Of a stretch of 64,000 bases of DNA, positions 25,467-33,865 are shown piece by piece. This stretch comes from Rhodoferax sp. (GTDB taxonomy: Bacteria; Pseudomonadota; Gammaproteobacteria; Burkholderiales; Burkholderiaceae_C). The notes beneath the pieces are model-generated. The model did no database searches. It saw only the letters and a program-made list of their open reading frames with translations, and was not told the origin of the DNA. The translations under genes were made by a program, and so were the position numbers. The stretch is taken from contig NZ_JADMJN010000011.1 of the NCBI RefSeq assembly GCF_018780565.1, positions 62,001-126,000 of the forward strand, read 5' to 3'. Each line of letters opens with the position of its first letter. Within the stretch, counting starts at the first letter, position 1.

Positions 25467-26393
25467 ATGCCGATCGATCAGGTCCAACTCAACTTCAATC
25501 CACAAGCACTTCTTGCACTGAATTTCGTGCTGGCCTTCGTGATGTTCGGCGTGGCGCTGGACCTGAAAATCGCCGACTTCAAAGCGGCGCTGAAGACGCC
25601 CAAGGCACTGCTGATTGGCATGGTCAGCCATCACATCCTGTTCCCGGCGCTGACCTTTCTTTTTATTCTGGCGATCAAACCCCATCCCTCGATTGGTCTG
25701 GGTATGTTGTTGGTGTCATCCTGCCCGGCGGGTCATATTTCCAACTTCTTTACTTACCGAGCCCACGGCAATGCCGCCTTGTCGGTGTCCATCAGTACCT
25801 TGTCCACGCTCGGCGCGCTGGTCATGACCCCTATCAATGTGTCGTTTTGGGGCAGTTTGGATCCCGGCATGAAAGCAATCCTGAAGGACTTCTCGCTGGA
25901 CCCTTTGCGCATGCTGGTGGAAGTGGCGATTTTGCTGGGACTGCCCTTGTTTCTGGGGCTGTTCATCTCGCATCGCTGGCCAGCACTGGCCGCGCGTGCG
26001 CTCAAGCCGATGCGTGTTTTTTCCCTGGTGGTCTTTGGCGTATTCGTGACGGGTGCGTTGCTTGCAAACTGGAAATTTTTCCTGGAATACGGCCAGTTTG
26101 TGGTGGGTGTGGTGCTGCTGCACAACGCGGGCGCCCTGGCGCTGGGCTATGGCTTTTCGAAGGCCGCAGGTCTGGCGGAGCGTGATTGCCGTGCGGTGTC
26201 GTTTGAGACCGGCATCCAGAACTCGGGCCTGGGTCTGGTCCTGATTTTCAATTTCTTTGGCGGGCTGGGTGGCATGGCCATTGTCACAGCCTGGTGGGGC
26301 GTCTGGCACATATTTGCCGGAATGGCACTGTCCACGTTCTGGATGAAACGAAACCCCGGCGTGTCCCAAACCAGCGCTGAGGTGAAATCATGA
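25467..26393 (+). CDS. BASS family (bile acid:sodium symporter-type) transporter
   Basis: Membrane protein of 308 residues with about nine to ten hydrophobic segments and the BASS family pattern: LNFVLAFVMFGVALDLK, LLVSSCPAGHISNFFTYRAHGNAALSVSIS and SFETGIQNSGLGLVLI. These carriers move organic acids, bile acids or pyruvate with sodium. The ATG is preceded by GCAGGAGACGCGAC. The stop overlaps the epimerase start by 4 bases (ATGA). It opens the operon read away from the AraC regulator. The sodium-binding residues were not mapped. The substrate may be a steroid or other hydrophobic carboxylate, inferred from the neighbours. Confidence 0.9.
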   Translation: MPIDQVQLNFNPQALLALNFVLAFVMFGVALDLKIADFKAALKTPKALLIGMVSHHILFPALTFLFILAIKPHPSIGLGMLLVSSCPAGHISNFFTYRAHGNAALSVSISTLSTLGALVMTPINVSFWGSLDPGMKAILKDFSLDPLRMLVEVAILLGLPLFLGLFISHRWPALAARALKPMRVFSLVVFGVFVTGALLANWKFFLEYGQFVVGVVLLHNAGALALGYGFSKAAGLAERDCRAVSFETGIQNSGLGLVLIFNFFGGLGGMAIVTAWWGVWHIFAGMALSTFWMKRNPGVSQTSAEVKS

Positions 26394-27361
26394 GCGGCCA
26401 GTCTGTTTTGGTGACGGGTGCGGGCGGCTATCTGGGGCGCCAGGTCATTGCCGGATTGGCCGGGTTGCGCGATGCCGGTGTCATCGCCAATGTCGTGGCA
26501 CTGGATGTCCGGCCTGTGGATGCGGCCCAACGTCTGCCCGGCGTGGTCTACGCCACCAGCGACATTCGCGAGCCCGGACTGGAGGCCTTGCTGCATGAGC
26601 ACGGCATCAGCACCGTGGTTCACCTCGCGTCCATCGTCACCCCTGGTAAAAACAGCGATCGCGGGTTTGAGTACAGCGTGGACGTTGGCGGCACACAGCG
26701 TGTGCTTGACGCCTGTTTGGCCAGTGCGGTGTCACACCTCATTGTGTCCAGCAGCGGCGCCGCCTACGGGTATCACGCCGACAACGCGCCATGGCTGCGC
26801 GAGACCGATCCGATTCGTGGCAACCAGGTGTTTGCCTATTCGTGGCACAAGCGGCTGGTTGAGGAGATGCTGGCGAAGGCCCGGCTGGATCACCCTGAAC
26901 TCAAGCAGACGATCTTTCGCATTGGCACCATCCTGGGTGACTCGGTCCGCAACCAGATTACCGATCTGTTTGAGAAGCCAAGGCTGATTGGCATTGCAGG
27001 GTCTGACAGTCCATTTGTCTTTATCTGGGATCAGGATGTGGTGGGTGCCATCCTGATGGCCGCTGAAACGGGCAAGGAAGGGATTTACAACGTGGCGGGC
27101 GATGGCGCACTCACACTGCATGAGATTGCAGGGCGCATGGGCAAGCGTGTGGTGGCCTTGCCGGCCCCGGTGGTGAGAAGTGCTCTTTGGGTGTTGAAGA
27201 AGCTGGGACTCACGCAGTACGGCCCCGAACAGATTGACTTTTTACGCTACCGGCCAGTGCTGGATAACAAGTGCCTGAAAAACCAGTTTGGCTACACGCC
27301 GCGCATGTCGTCCTCGCAAGTTTTTGATTTCTATCGCAACGCACGCAACAAACGTGGGTGA
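26390..27361 (+). CDS. NAD-dependent epimerase/dehydratase (3-beta-HSD-like SDR)
   Basis: Extended short-chain dehydrogenase of 323 residues with the Rossmann motif TGAGGYLGRQ (about 9-18), YGYHADNAP near the substrate site, and an active site with Ser in SSSGAAYG and Tyr-x3-Lys in YSWHKRLVEE. The fold is shared by UDP-sugar epimerases and 3-beta-hydroxysteroid dehydrogenases; the C-terminal part is not typical of a nucleotide-sugar enzyme. It overlaps the BASS gene by 4 bases and ends 24 bases before the cytochrome/propeller gene. Together they suggest uptake and oxidation of one substrate. Assignment to the superfamily is safe; substrate is not known. Confidence 0.87.
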   Translation: MSGQSVLVTGAGGYLGRQVIAGLAGLRDAGVIANVVALDVRPVDAAQRLPGVVYATSDIREPGLEALLHEHGISTVVHLASIVTPGKNSDRGFEYSVDVGGTQRVLDACLASAVSHLIVSSSGAAYGYHADNAPWLRETDPIRGNQVFAYSWHKRLVEEMLAKARLDHPELKQTIFRIGTILGDSVRNQITDLFEKPRLIGIAGSDSPFVFIWDQDVVGAILMAAETGKEGIYNVAGDGALTLHEIAGRMGKRVVALPAPVVRSALWVLKKLGLTQYGPEQIDFLRYRPVLDNKCLKNQFGYTPRMSSSQVFDFYRNARNKRG

Positions 27362-27385
27362 TCACCCAAGCCGCGGAGTCCCAGC

Positions 27386-29176
27386 ATGATTGTTTTCAAT
27401 TCTTCCTTTCTTCGTCTCGCCCTCCTTGCCGCATGGCTGGGTTCGACCATGGCGGGTGCGGTCACGCTCACCCTCACTGGCAGCGATGGCAAGCCCTTGC
27501 CTACGGTGATGGTGACCCAGACGCTGACTCAGGCGGCGAAAGCGGACGATTCCGATGGGGGCTACGCCAGACCCGGCACACCGCAGCGGTCCGACGTGCA
27601 GGTGACGCGGTTTACCGACCAGTGGGGGCGTGTGGAGCTGGCGGATCGTGGTGCCGAGGTGAAATACCGGTTTCGCAAGCCAGGCTTTCAGGATCGCAGC
27701 CTCACTGTGCCTGCAGGGCTAAGAACGGCAGCAATTGCAATGACGGTCGAGACCGACCCGGTCAAGCTCAATGCCGCCAAGCCGTCCAATGCCTGGCTGG
27801 GCGCGCTGGACGTGGGAAGCGTTGCGGACAGAAAGCAGTTTGCATTGCAGTGCGGGTTCTGTCATCAGCAAGGGTCGGAGCCCATGCGGCGTGAGCGGTC
27901 CGAGGTCGAGTGGAAAGAGGCCATTGATCGCATGGTTCGCTACGGCTCGCGCCTGCCCACTGATCTGCAAAAGAGTCTACCGGCCAGACTGGAGAGCAGT
28001 TGGCGCGAGCTGCGCCAGAATCCGGCCAAGGTGCCGGAAAGTACACCCTGGGCAGCCGCACTGTCGCAGGCCACGATTCAGGAATGGCCGTTGGGCGATG
28101 CCATGTCGCAGTTGCATGACATGCTGCTGGCCCGCAATGGTCTGCTGTATCTGGCCGACAACATCCAGGACCGGATCTATGAGATTCAACCGTCCACCGG
28201 TGCCTATACGGTTTACAAGATTCCCCACTTGCCGGGCGATGCGCCGGGCGGCCTTTTGGCAGCCCGACTCAAAACCTTTCCGCGCCATGACAGTACCTCC
28301 AATGCGCACTCGCTGGCCGAATCGCCGCGTGACGGGCATATCTTCATCACACCCTCGGCCCAGCGCCGGCTGGTGGAGTTCAATCCAGATACCAAAGCCT
28401 TCACCCTGCACAGCATGGAGGAGGGTTTTTACCCGCACACGATCCGGGTGGATGCCCAGGACCGTGTCTGGTTCACGCTGGCCTTGAGCAATCAGGTGGC
28501 CATGTTTGACCGCAGTGCCCAAAAATTCACCCTCTACGATTTGCCAGCACGTGGCCTGAAGGAGCGGCTGATCACGCGCTACATCGGCACCTTGTTCAAA
28601 CTCATGAGCTGGGGCTTGCCCTTGTCCAGCTGGTTGCCGATTGACCGGGAGTCCAGCGGTACGCCCTTGCCGTATGGGATCGACATTACGCCGGATGGCA
28701 GGGTGTGGTTCGCCCGCTTGCACACCGACGAGATCGGCTACATCAATCCGAACACGGGCAAGGTCACCATGATCGCCACCCCCTTCAAGGGACCGCGCCG
28801 CTTGCGCACAGATCAGGAAGGCAATCTGTGGATCGTGGCATTTGCAGAATCCAGACTGGCGCGCTACACCCCATCCAGTGGCAAGTTTGATTTGTTTGAT
28901 TTGCCAGTCCGTCCCCTGGGAAGCGACACGCCTTATTCACTGAATGTGGACAAGAAGCGCCAGGTGGTCTGGGTCAATGGGAACCAGTCCGATATGCTGC
29001 ATGCCCTGGATGTGGGAACACTCAGCTGGCGCAGCTATCCCTTGCCGCACCGCGTCAGCTTCACGCGTGATATTGAAGTGGCAGCCGATGGATCGGTCTA
29101 CACATCGAATGCGAATTTTCCGAGCTGGCATACGGAAAATGCCGAGCCTACCCTGATGCGGGTGATGCCCAAGTGA
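27386..29176 (+). CDS. Secreted mono-haem cytochrome c with streptogramin-lyase-like beta-propeller
   Basis: Exported protein of 596 residues. A signal peptide (about 1-24) is followed by an Ig-like or carboxypeptidase-regulatory-like domain (about 25-120), then one haem c site CGFCH (Cys156-His160) in a small cytochrome-like unit (about 145-215), and a Vgb/streptogramin-lyase-type propeller (about 230-590) with blades such as GLLYLADNIQDRIYEI and DGRVWFARLHTDEIGYI. I do not recognise the combination. It suggests a periplasmic redox protein that docks a ligand or a partner dehydrogenase. Stop and next start overlap (GTGA). The Vgb similarity is of fold, not evidence of antibiotic lyase activity. 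Confidence 0.82.
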   Translation: MIVFNSSFLRLALLAAWLGSTMAGAVTLTLTGSDGKPLPTVMVTQTLTQAAKADDSDGGYARPGTPQRSDVQVTRFTDQWGRVELADRGAEVKYRFRKPGFQDRSLTVPAGLRTAAIAMTVETDPVKLNAAKPSNAWLGALDVGSVADRKQFALQCGFCHQQGSEPMRRERSEVEWKEAIDRMVRYGSRLPTDLQKSLPARLESSWRELRQNPAKVPESTPWAAALSQATIQEWPLGDAMSQLHDMLLARNGLLYLADNIQDRIYEIQPSTGAYTVYKIPHLPGDAPGGLLAARLKTFPRHDSTSNAHSLAESPRDGHIFITPSAQRRLVEFNPDTKAFTLHSMEEGFYPHTIRVDAQDRVWFTLALSNQVAMFDRSAQKFTLYDLPARGLKERLITRYIGTLFKLMSWGLPLSSWLPIDRESSGTPLPYGIDITPDGRVWFARLHTDEIGYINPNTGKVTMIATPFKGPRRLRTDQEGNLWIVAFAESRLARYTPSSGKFDLFDLPVRPLGSDTPYSLNVDKKRQVVWVNGNQSDMLHALDVGTLSWRSYPLPHRVSFTRDIEVAADGSVYTSNANFPSWHTENAEPTLMRVMPK

Positions 29177-30423
29177 GCGCCGGCCAAACGGGAATTCGCC
29201 CCCCGCAATTGATCCTGTTCTTCACTTCCTGCCTGCTTTCCTTCACCGGCGGGCACATGGTGAACTATTCGGTCATCATTTACGCTCAGGAAGTGCTGGG
29301 TTCCGATGTGCTGTCGGGTCTGGGGTTTGCCTTGTGCTTTGGTCCGCCACTGGTCCTGGGCTGGTACGCGGGTGTTTTGTGTGACCGACTCGCACCCACT
29401 CGAATCATTCATGTCGGGCAGTTTTCCCTGCTGGCTTCCGCCGTGGTACTGGCATTGGGGCATTGGCTGGTTGAGGGACCCGCGTTGCGTGTCGCTTCCG
29501 TTTTGGCTGCAGCGTTGATGGCTGGCGTGGGCTGGTCGTTTGTAGCGCCTGCGCGCATGACCGCGCTGGCGCAAATTGTGACACCTCAGAAGCTGCCGCG
29601 GGCGGCCCTGGTGCTGAATCTGCTGGTCATGACCGGCTTTGGTCTGGGACCCATGGCAATCTCCGTGCTGCGCATTGCAGGTGGCTGGCCCACGGTGTTT
29701 CTGGTGATGGCTGTTTTGTTTGTCCTGTCTTCCCTGTGTCTGCTTGCGGTTCCATCGGCGGCCAGTCACAAGCCGCATCGGCCTGTGCTTGATGAAGTGT
29801 TTGAGGGTTTGCGGGCTGTGTACGCGTCACCGCTGCTATCCCAGTTGCTGTTGGCGGCCATCTTCGGCTACCTGATGATGGGCCCTATGCAGGTGATGTT
29901 GCCCAAGTTTGCTCGTCAGGTGCTGGCCTTGCCGGAGTTTGCCCGTGGGGCATTTTTGGGTGCGCTGGCCCCTGCTCTGATTGTTGGCGGCGTGCTGGCC
30001 ATGCTGGTGGCGCGGCGCCTGGCCAATGGACCTGCGATTTTCGCTGCTACCTTGTTCGCCGGTCTGTGCTTTGGCGCGATTGGTCTGACGCAAAGTCCGT
30101 CCCTGGCCACATTTTTCCTGGTGCTGGCGGGTACATCGGGTGGCATGGGGATCAGCCTGATTGTGGCGAGCATTCAGGCACAGGCCCAGGACAGCGTGCG
30201 GGGCCGCGTGCTGGCCATGTACACCATCATTTCACAGGTTGTGCCTGCGGCATCCGGGTTGGTGTCTGGCGTGCTGGTCTACTGGATGGGCGCGGCCCAG
30301 GCCATTGCAGTGACCGGCGTTGCCATTGCCACGCTGGCGCTGGTGAACGCCGGGTGGATGCATGCCCTGCGACGCTACCGCGGTGTGGCTGCGGCACAAT
30401 CAGGCCATGAACCTGCTCCTTGA
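29173..30423 (+). CDS. Major facilitator superfamily transporter
   Basis: Membrane protein of 416 residues with about twelve hydrophobic segments, and in the loop after segment two a motif-A-like GWYAGVLCDRLAPTR. The C-terminal half has a gap-filled loop around PRAALVLNLLVMTGFGLGP. It begins with GTG overlapping the previous stop, indicating coupled translation with the cytochrome/propeller protein. It resembles MFS efflux carriers of the enterobactin-exporter-like group, but no substrate can be read. In this operon it may export a product or take up substrate beside the BASS carrier. Confidence 0.87.
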   Translation: MSAGQTGIRPPQLILFFTSCLLSFTGGHMVNYSVIIYAQEVLGSDVLSGLGFALCFGPPLVLGWYAGVLCDRLAPTRIIHVGQFSLLASAVVLALGHWLVEGPALRVASVLAAALMAGVGWSFVAPARMTALAQIVTPQKLPRAALVLNLLVMTGFGLGPMAISVLRIAGGWPTVFLVMAVLFVLSSLCLLAVPSAASHKPHRPVLDEVFEGLRAVYASPLLSQLLLAAIFGYLMMGPMQVMLPKFARQVLALPEFARGAFLGALAPALIVGGVLAMLVARRLANGPAIFAATLFAGLCFGAIGLTQSPSLATFFLVLAGTSGGMGISLIVASIQAQAQDSVRGRVLAMYTIISQVVPAASGLVSGVLVYWMGAAQAIAVTGVAIATLALVNAGWMHALRRYRGVAAAQSGHEPAP

Positions 30424-31294
30424 CTCTTTCTGGCGTGCGGTCGCCTACTGCTTGCGGCCGCGTGTCATCGCATTGTCCTTCCTGCCCCTGATTCTGATGG
30501 TGGCCATGGCGCTGGGGCTGGGGTATTTCTACTGGGAAAGTGCATTGGACTGGGTACGCGGTGCACTGGAGGCCTCCACCGTCGTCAACAGTGTGTGGGA
30601 ATGGCTGCAGAGTGTTGGCGCGGGCAGCCTGAAAATGGTGTTGGCGCCCCTTATCGTGATTTTTGCGATAACGCCGGTTATTGTGGTGCTATCGCTGCTG
30701 ATGGTGGCCATTCTGATGACGCCAGCCCTGACCTCGCTGGTGGCTGAGCGGCGTTTCCCCCAGTTGGAACGCAAACGCGGCGGTTCTCTGGCAGCCAGCC
30801 TGCTGTGGTCCCTGGGATCGACCCTCCTGGCCTTGATTGCCATATTCATTTCAATTCCACTGTGGCTCATACCCCCTTTGATTCTGGTGCTGCCGCCCCT
30901 GATCTGGGGTTGGCTCACCTACCGTGTCATGGCGTTTGATGCCCTGGCTGAACATGCCAGTGCGCAGGAACGGCGGGAGATTTTCAAAAGGCATCGGGGG
31001 TGGTTGCTGGGTATTGGTGTCTTTTCCGGCTACCTGGGGGCGGCGCCCAGCCTGATATGGGCTTCTGGGGCCATGCTGGTGGCCATGGCGCCCATCCTGG
31101 TGCCGCTGGCAATATGGATCTACACGCTGGTATTTGCGTTTTCTTCACTGTGGTTCGCGCACTATTGCCTGGCCGCCCTGCAGGCGTTGCGGGCGGAGAC
31201 ATCCCCGGTCGTCCCCATGCCGGCGGAGCCGATTTCCGCAGAAGCGGTAGCATTGGCGAATGACACACATCCAGACATCCACAAGCCCGGTTAA
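30407..31294 (+). CDS. EI24 domain membrane protein
   Basis: Membrane protein of 295 residues with about five to six hydrophobic segments and a tail rich in Pro and acidic residues. The pattern (LLDSFWRAVAYCLRP at the N-terminus, FDALAEHASAQERREIFKRHRGWLLGIGVFSGYLG later) is that of the EI24/CysZ-like family; it is not clearly a CysZ sulfate transporter. The chosen ATG lies 17 bases inside the MFS gene end, and an earlier frame extension adds residues not typical of the family. The next gene starts 35 bases before this one ends. I infer the same transcript, but the function is unknown. Confidence 0.78.
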   Translation: MNLLLDSFWRAVAYCLRPRVIALSFLPLILMVAMALGLGYFYWESALDWVRGALEASTVVNSVWEWLQSVGAGSLKMVLAPLIVIFAITPVIVVLSLLMVAILMTPALTSLVAERRFPQLERKRGGSLAASLLWSLGSTLLALIAIFISIPLWLIPPLILVLPPLIWGWLTYRVMAFDALAEHASAQERREIFKRHRGWLLGIGVFSGYLGAAPSLIWASGAMLVAMAPILVPLAIWIYTLVFAFSSLWFAHYCLAALQALRAETSPVVPMPAEPISAEAVALANDTHPDIHKPG

Positions 31295-32099
31295 TGCAGC
31301 CCCCCGTTTCGGTCTGATCATCGTCGGGGATGAAATTTTGTCGGGCAAACGCGCCGACAAGCACATGCCCAAAGTGATCGAGTTACTCAACGCGCGTGGT
31401 CTGCAGCTTGATTACGCCGACTATGTGGGTGACTCGCGGGACCGAATCACGGCCACCTTGAAGCGGGCCTTCGCCTCGGGCGATATCGTTTTTTCCTGTG
31501 GCGGCATTGGCGCCACACCGGACGACCATACGCGGCAATGTGCCGGCCTGGCTTTGGGGCGGGACTTGGCCTTGCATCCCGAGGCTGAAGCCCTGATTCG
31601 CCAGCGCATGCAGGAATTGGCCAGGGAGATGGGGCAGGTCTACGAGGCAGACCGGCCCGACAATATTCACAGGCTGAACATGGGCATGTTTCCGACCGGG
31701 GCACAGATTGTTCCCAATCCGTTCAACAAAATCCCGGGCTTTACCTGTGGCACGGTTCATTTTGTGCCGGGCTTTCCGGTTATGGCCTGGCCCATGATCG
31801 AATGGGTGCTGGATACGCTCTACCCACACCTGCACCGCACTTCTGCCTGGATCGAACAATCCGTGATTGTGTTTGGTGCCATGGAGGCGGCGCTGACACC
31901 TTTGATGGAGGAGCTTGAGCGCAGCCACGAGGGTGTGAAGGTTTTCAGCCTGCCCAGTGTGGATCACCCGCAATATGGTCGCCATATCGAACTGGGCGTC
32001 AAAGGGGCGCCGAATGTGGTGGCGCAAGCCTATCCTGCCCTCTTGGCAGGCCTTCAAGGCTTTGATGTCAAGCTAGGCCCTGAATTGGTGCGAAAATAG
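31260..32099 (+). CDS. Competence/damage-inducible CinA-like protein with MoaB/Mog molybdopterin-binding fold
   Basis: Cytoplasmic protein of 279 residues. The N-terminal half has the MoaB/Mog/CinA fold motif VGDEILSGKRADKHMP and GGIGATPDDHTRQ (residues about 22-90), and the rest is a CinA N-terminal extension type sequence without the C-terminal deamidase domain (NMN amidohydrolase). Similar stand-alone proteins are annotated as competence/damage-inducible protein A but their role is not settled. It overlaps the EI24 gene by 35 bases and ends right where the glnA upstream sites begin, the first NtrC site starting one base after its stop. Confidence 0.8.
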   Translation: MTHIQTSTSPVNAAPRFGLIIVGDEILSGKRADKHMPKVIELLNARGLQLDYADYVGDSRDRITATLKRAFASGDIVFSCGGIGATPDDHTRQCAGLALGRDLALHPEAEALIRQRMQELAREMGQVYEADRPDNIHRLNMGMFPTGAQIVPNPFNKIPGFTCGTVHFVPGFPVMAWPMIEWVLDTLYPHLHRTSAWIEQSVIVFGAMEAALTPLMEELERSHEGVKVFSLPSVDHPQYGRHIELGVKGAPNVVAQAYPALLAGLQGFDVKLGPELVRK

Positions 32100-32100
32100 T

Positions 32101-32117
32101 TGCACAGTTTCGGTGCA
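32101..32117. promoter_or_regulatory. NtrC enhancer site 1 for glnA
   Basis: TGCACAGTTTCGGTGCA has the arms TGCAC and GTGCA spaced by 7 bases, as in E. coli glnAp2 sites. Its centre is about 166 bases before the predicted sigma-54 start at 32275. It begins immediately after the upstream gene's stop codon. Confidence 0.85.
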
Positions 32118-32126
32118 AATTTAATT

Positions 32127-32143
32127 GGCACTATTTTGGTGCT
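32127..32143. promoter_or_regulatory. NtrC enhancer site 2 for glnA
   Basis: GGCACTATTTTGGTGCT keeps the GCAC-N7-GTGC core of the NtrC site with both end bases changed. Its centre lies 26 bases from the first site and about 140 bases before the predicted start, spacing that suits cooperative NtrC binding. Confidence 0.75.
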
Positions 32144-32247
32144 CAAATTTTCTTGCTCGGTCAGTCATGTTCCTGCCTGTCATGGCCTCATGCAGCCCAA
32201 TCTCAGGGCAAAATACGGAGTTAGGCGGATTTTGCCAGTCGTTGCGG

Positions 32248-32265
32248 TTGGCACAAAAACTGCAT
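32248..32265 (+). promoter_or_regulatory. Sigma-54 (RpoN) promoter of glnA
   Basis: TTGGCACAAAAACTGCAT matches the consensus TTGGCACR-N3-YTTGCW with GG at 32250-32251 and GC at 32262-32263, ten bases apart as required. The start should lie near 32275, giving a leader of about 37 bases before the glnA ATG. With the two NtrC sites upstream this is the standard nitrogen-starvation promoter. Confidence 0.88.
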
Positions 32266-32311
32266 TCGCCGATATGTAACTTTTCAACAACGATCCAACC
32301 AGGAGTATTTG

Positions 32312-33727
32312 ATGGCCAAGACCGTCGCAGACGTGATGAAGATGGTGAAGGAAAACGAAGTCAAGTTTGTCGACTTCCGCTTCACCGATACCCGTGGCAA
32401 AGAGCAGCACGTGACTGTGCCCGTTTCCCACTTTGATGAAGACAAGTTCACATCGGGCCATGCGTTTGACGGCTCATCCATCGCTGGTTGGAAGGGCATT
32501 GAAGCCTCGGACATGCAGCTGATGCCCGATCCCAACACCGCCAACATCGATCCTTTCTTTGAAGAAACCACGATGTTCATGAGCTGCGACGTGGTTGAAC
32601 CTGCTGACGGCAAAGCCTACGATCGCGACCCGCGCTCCATCGCCAAACGCGCAGAAGCCTACCTCAAGGCCTCCGGCATGGGCGATACAGCCTTCTTCGG
32701 TCCCGAGCCAGAATTCTTCATTTTTGATGACGTGCGCTGGAACACCGACATGTCCGGTACCTTCTTCAAGATCGACGAGGGCGAAGCACCCTGGAATTCG
32801 GGCAAGAAGATGGATGGCGGCAACAAAGGCCACCGTCCCACGGTCAAGGGCGGCTATTTTCCAGTTCCTCCCGTTGACAGCACGCAAGACATGCGCGCTG
32901 AAATGTCCCTGATTCTTGAATCCCTGGGCATTCCGGTTGAAGTGTTCCACCACGAAGTGGCTGGCGCTGGTCAGAACGAAATCGGTACCCGTTTCAGCAC
33001 GCTGGTAGAGCGCGCCGACTGGACACAGACACTCAAGTATGTGGTTCAAAACGTGGCCCATGCCTATGGCAAGACGGCTACTTTCATGCCCAAACCCATC
33101 GTTGGCGACAACGGCTCCGGCATGCACGTGCACCAGTCCATCTGGAAAGACGGGAAAAACCTGTTTGCTGGTGACGGCTATGCAGGCTTGTCTGATTTCG
33201 CCCTGTACTACGTGGGCGGCATCATCAAGCACGCTCGTGCCCTGAATGCCATCACCAATCCCGGCACCAACAGCTACAAGCGCCTGGTTCCTGGTTACGA
33301 AGCGCCTGTGAAATTGGCTTATTCCGCCAAGAACCGTTCTGCCTCCATTCGTATTCCTTTTGTGGCGAACCCCAAGGCACGCCGCATTGAGGCACGTTTC
33401 CCGGATCCATTGATGAACCCCTACCTGGGCTTTGCTGCCTTGATGATGGCCGGTCTCGATGGCGTGGAAAACAAGATTCATCCCGGTGAAGCAGCGACCA
33501 AGGATCTCTACCATCTGCCTCCTGAGGAAGATGCATTGATCCCGACCGTTTGCCATAGCCTGGATCAGGCGCTGGACTGCCTCAACGCAGACCGTAGCTT
33601 CCTGACCAAGGGCGGCGTGTTCACGGACGCCATGCTGGATGCCTACATTGAATTGAAAATGGGCGAAGTCACACGCTTGCGTATGGCCACTCACCCCATC
33701 GAATTCGATATGTACTATTCTCTGTAA
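32312..33727 (+). CDS. glnA: Glutamine synthetase type I
   Basis: Protein of 471 residues that makes glutamine from glutamate, ammonia and ATP as a dodecamer. It has the N-terminal beta-Grasp domain and the catalytic domain with [20 protein letters not shown] and [14 protein letters not shown]. The adenylylation Tyr is at residue 400 in DLYHLPPEE, so activity is probably also controlled by covalent modification. The ATG is preceded by AGGAG at 32301-32305; the TTG just before it is a spurious alternative. Expression should be NtrC/sigma-54 driven (sites at 32101, 32127, 32248). A terminator follows at 33745, and ntrB/ntrC lie downstream. Confidence 0.97.
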   Translation: MAKTVADVMKMVKENEVKFVDFRFTDTRGKEQHVTVPVSHFDEDKFTSGHAFDGSSIAGWKGIEASDMQLMPDPNTANIDPFFEETTMFMSCDVVEPADGKAYDRDPRSIAKRAEAYLKASGMGDTAFFGPEPEFFIFDDVRWNTDMSGTFFKIDEGEAPWNSGKKMDGGNKGHRPTVKGGYFPVPPVDSTQDMRAEMSLILESLGIPVEVFHHEVAGAGQNEIGTRFSTLVERADWTQTLKYVVQNVAHAYGKTATFMPKPIVGDNGSGMHVHQSIWKDGKNLFAGDGYAGLSDFALYYVGGIIKHARALNAITNPGTNSYKRLVPGYEAPVKLAYSAKNRSASIRIPFVANPKARRIEARFPDPLMNPYLGFAALMMAGLDGVENKIHPGEAATKDLYHLPPEEDALIPTVCHSLDQALDCLNADRSFLTKGGVFTDAMLDAYIELKMGEVTRLRMATHPIEFDMYYSL

Positions 33728-33744
33728 TTCGTTACAGTTTGTGG

Positions 33745-33777
33745 CAAAAAAGGACGGCAATGCCCGTCCTTTTTTTA
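33745..33777 (+). terminator. Intrinsic terminator after glnA
   Basis: Stem GGACGG (33752-33757) and CCGTCC (33764-33769) with a 6-base loop CAATGC, flanked by A6 on the left and T7 on the right. It begins about 25 bases after the glnA stop and partly separates glnA from the downstream ntrB/ntrC genes. Confidence 0.85.
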
Positions 33778-33865
33778 TTGGATAAGTCTTGAAATTATTG
33801 AACAAGCGTGCAATTGGCGCATACTGGTAACTTGATCCGTTTCATCGTGGGTATGTGGAAATCGT

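Noticed and set aside
28081..29176. An antibiotic (streptogramin B) lyase function for the propeller
   Set aside because: Only the propeller fold resembles Vgb; the protein is secreted, carries a haem and has a different context, so an antibiotic lyase role is unsupported.
32124..32143. TTGGCACTATTTTGGTGCT as a second sigma-54 promoter
   Set aside because: The GG and GC elements are 12 bases apart rather than 10, and the sequence is better read as the second NtrC site.
32474..33805. A 443-residue open frame antisense to glnA
   Set aside because: glnA is unambiguous; the antisense frame has no recognisable family and its start and stop fall in the glnA terminator region by chance.
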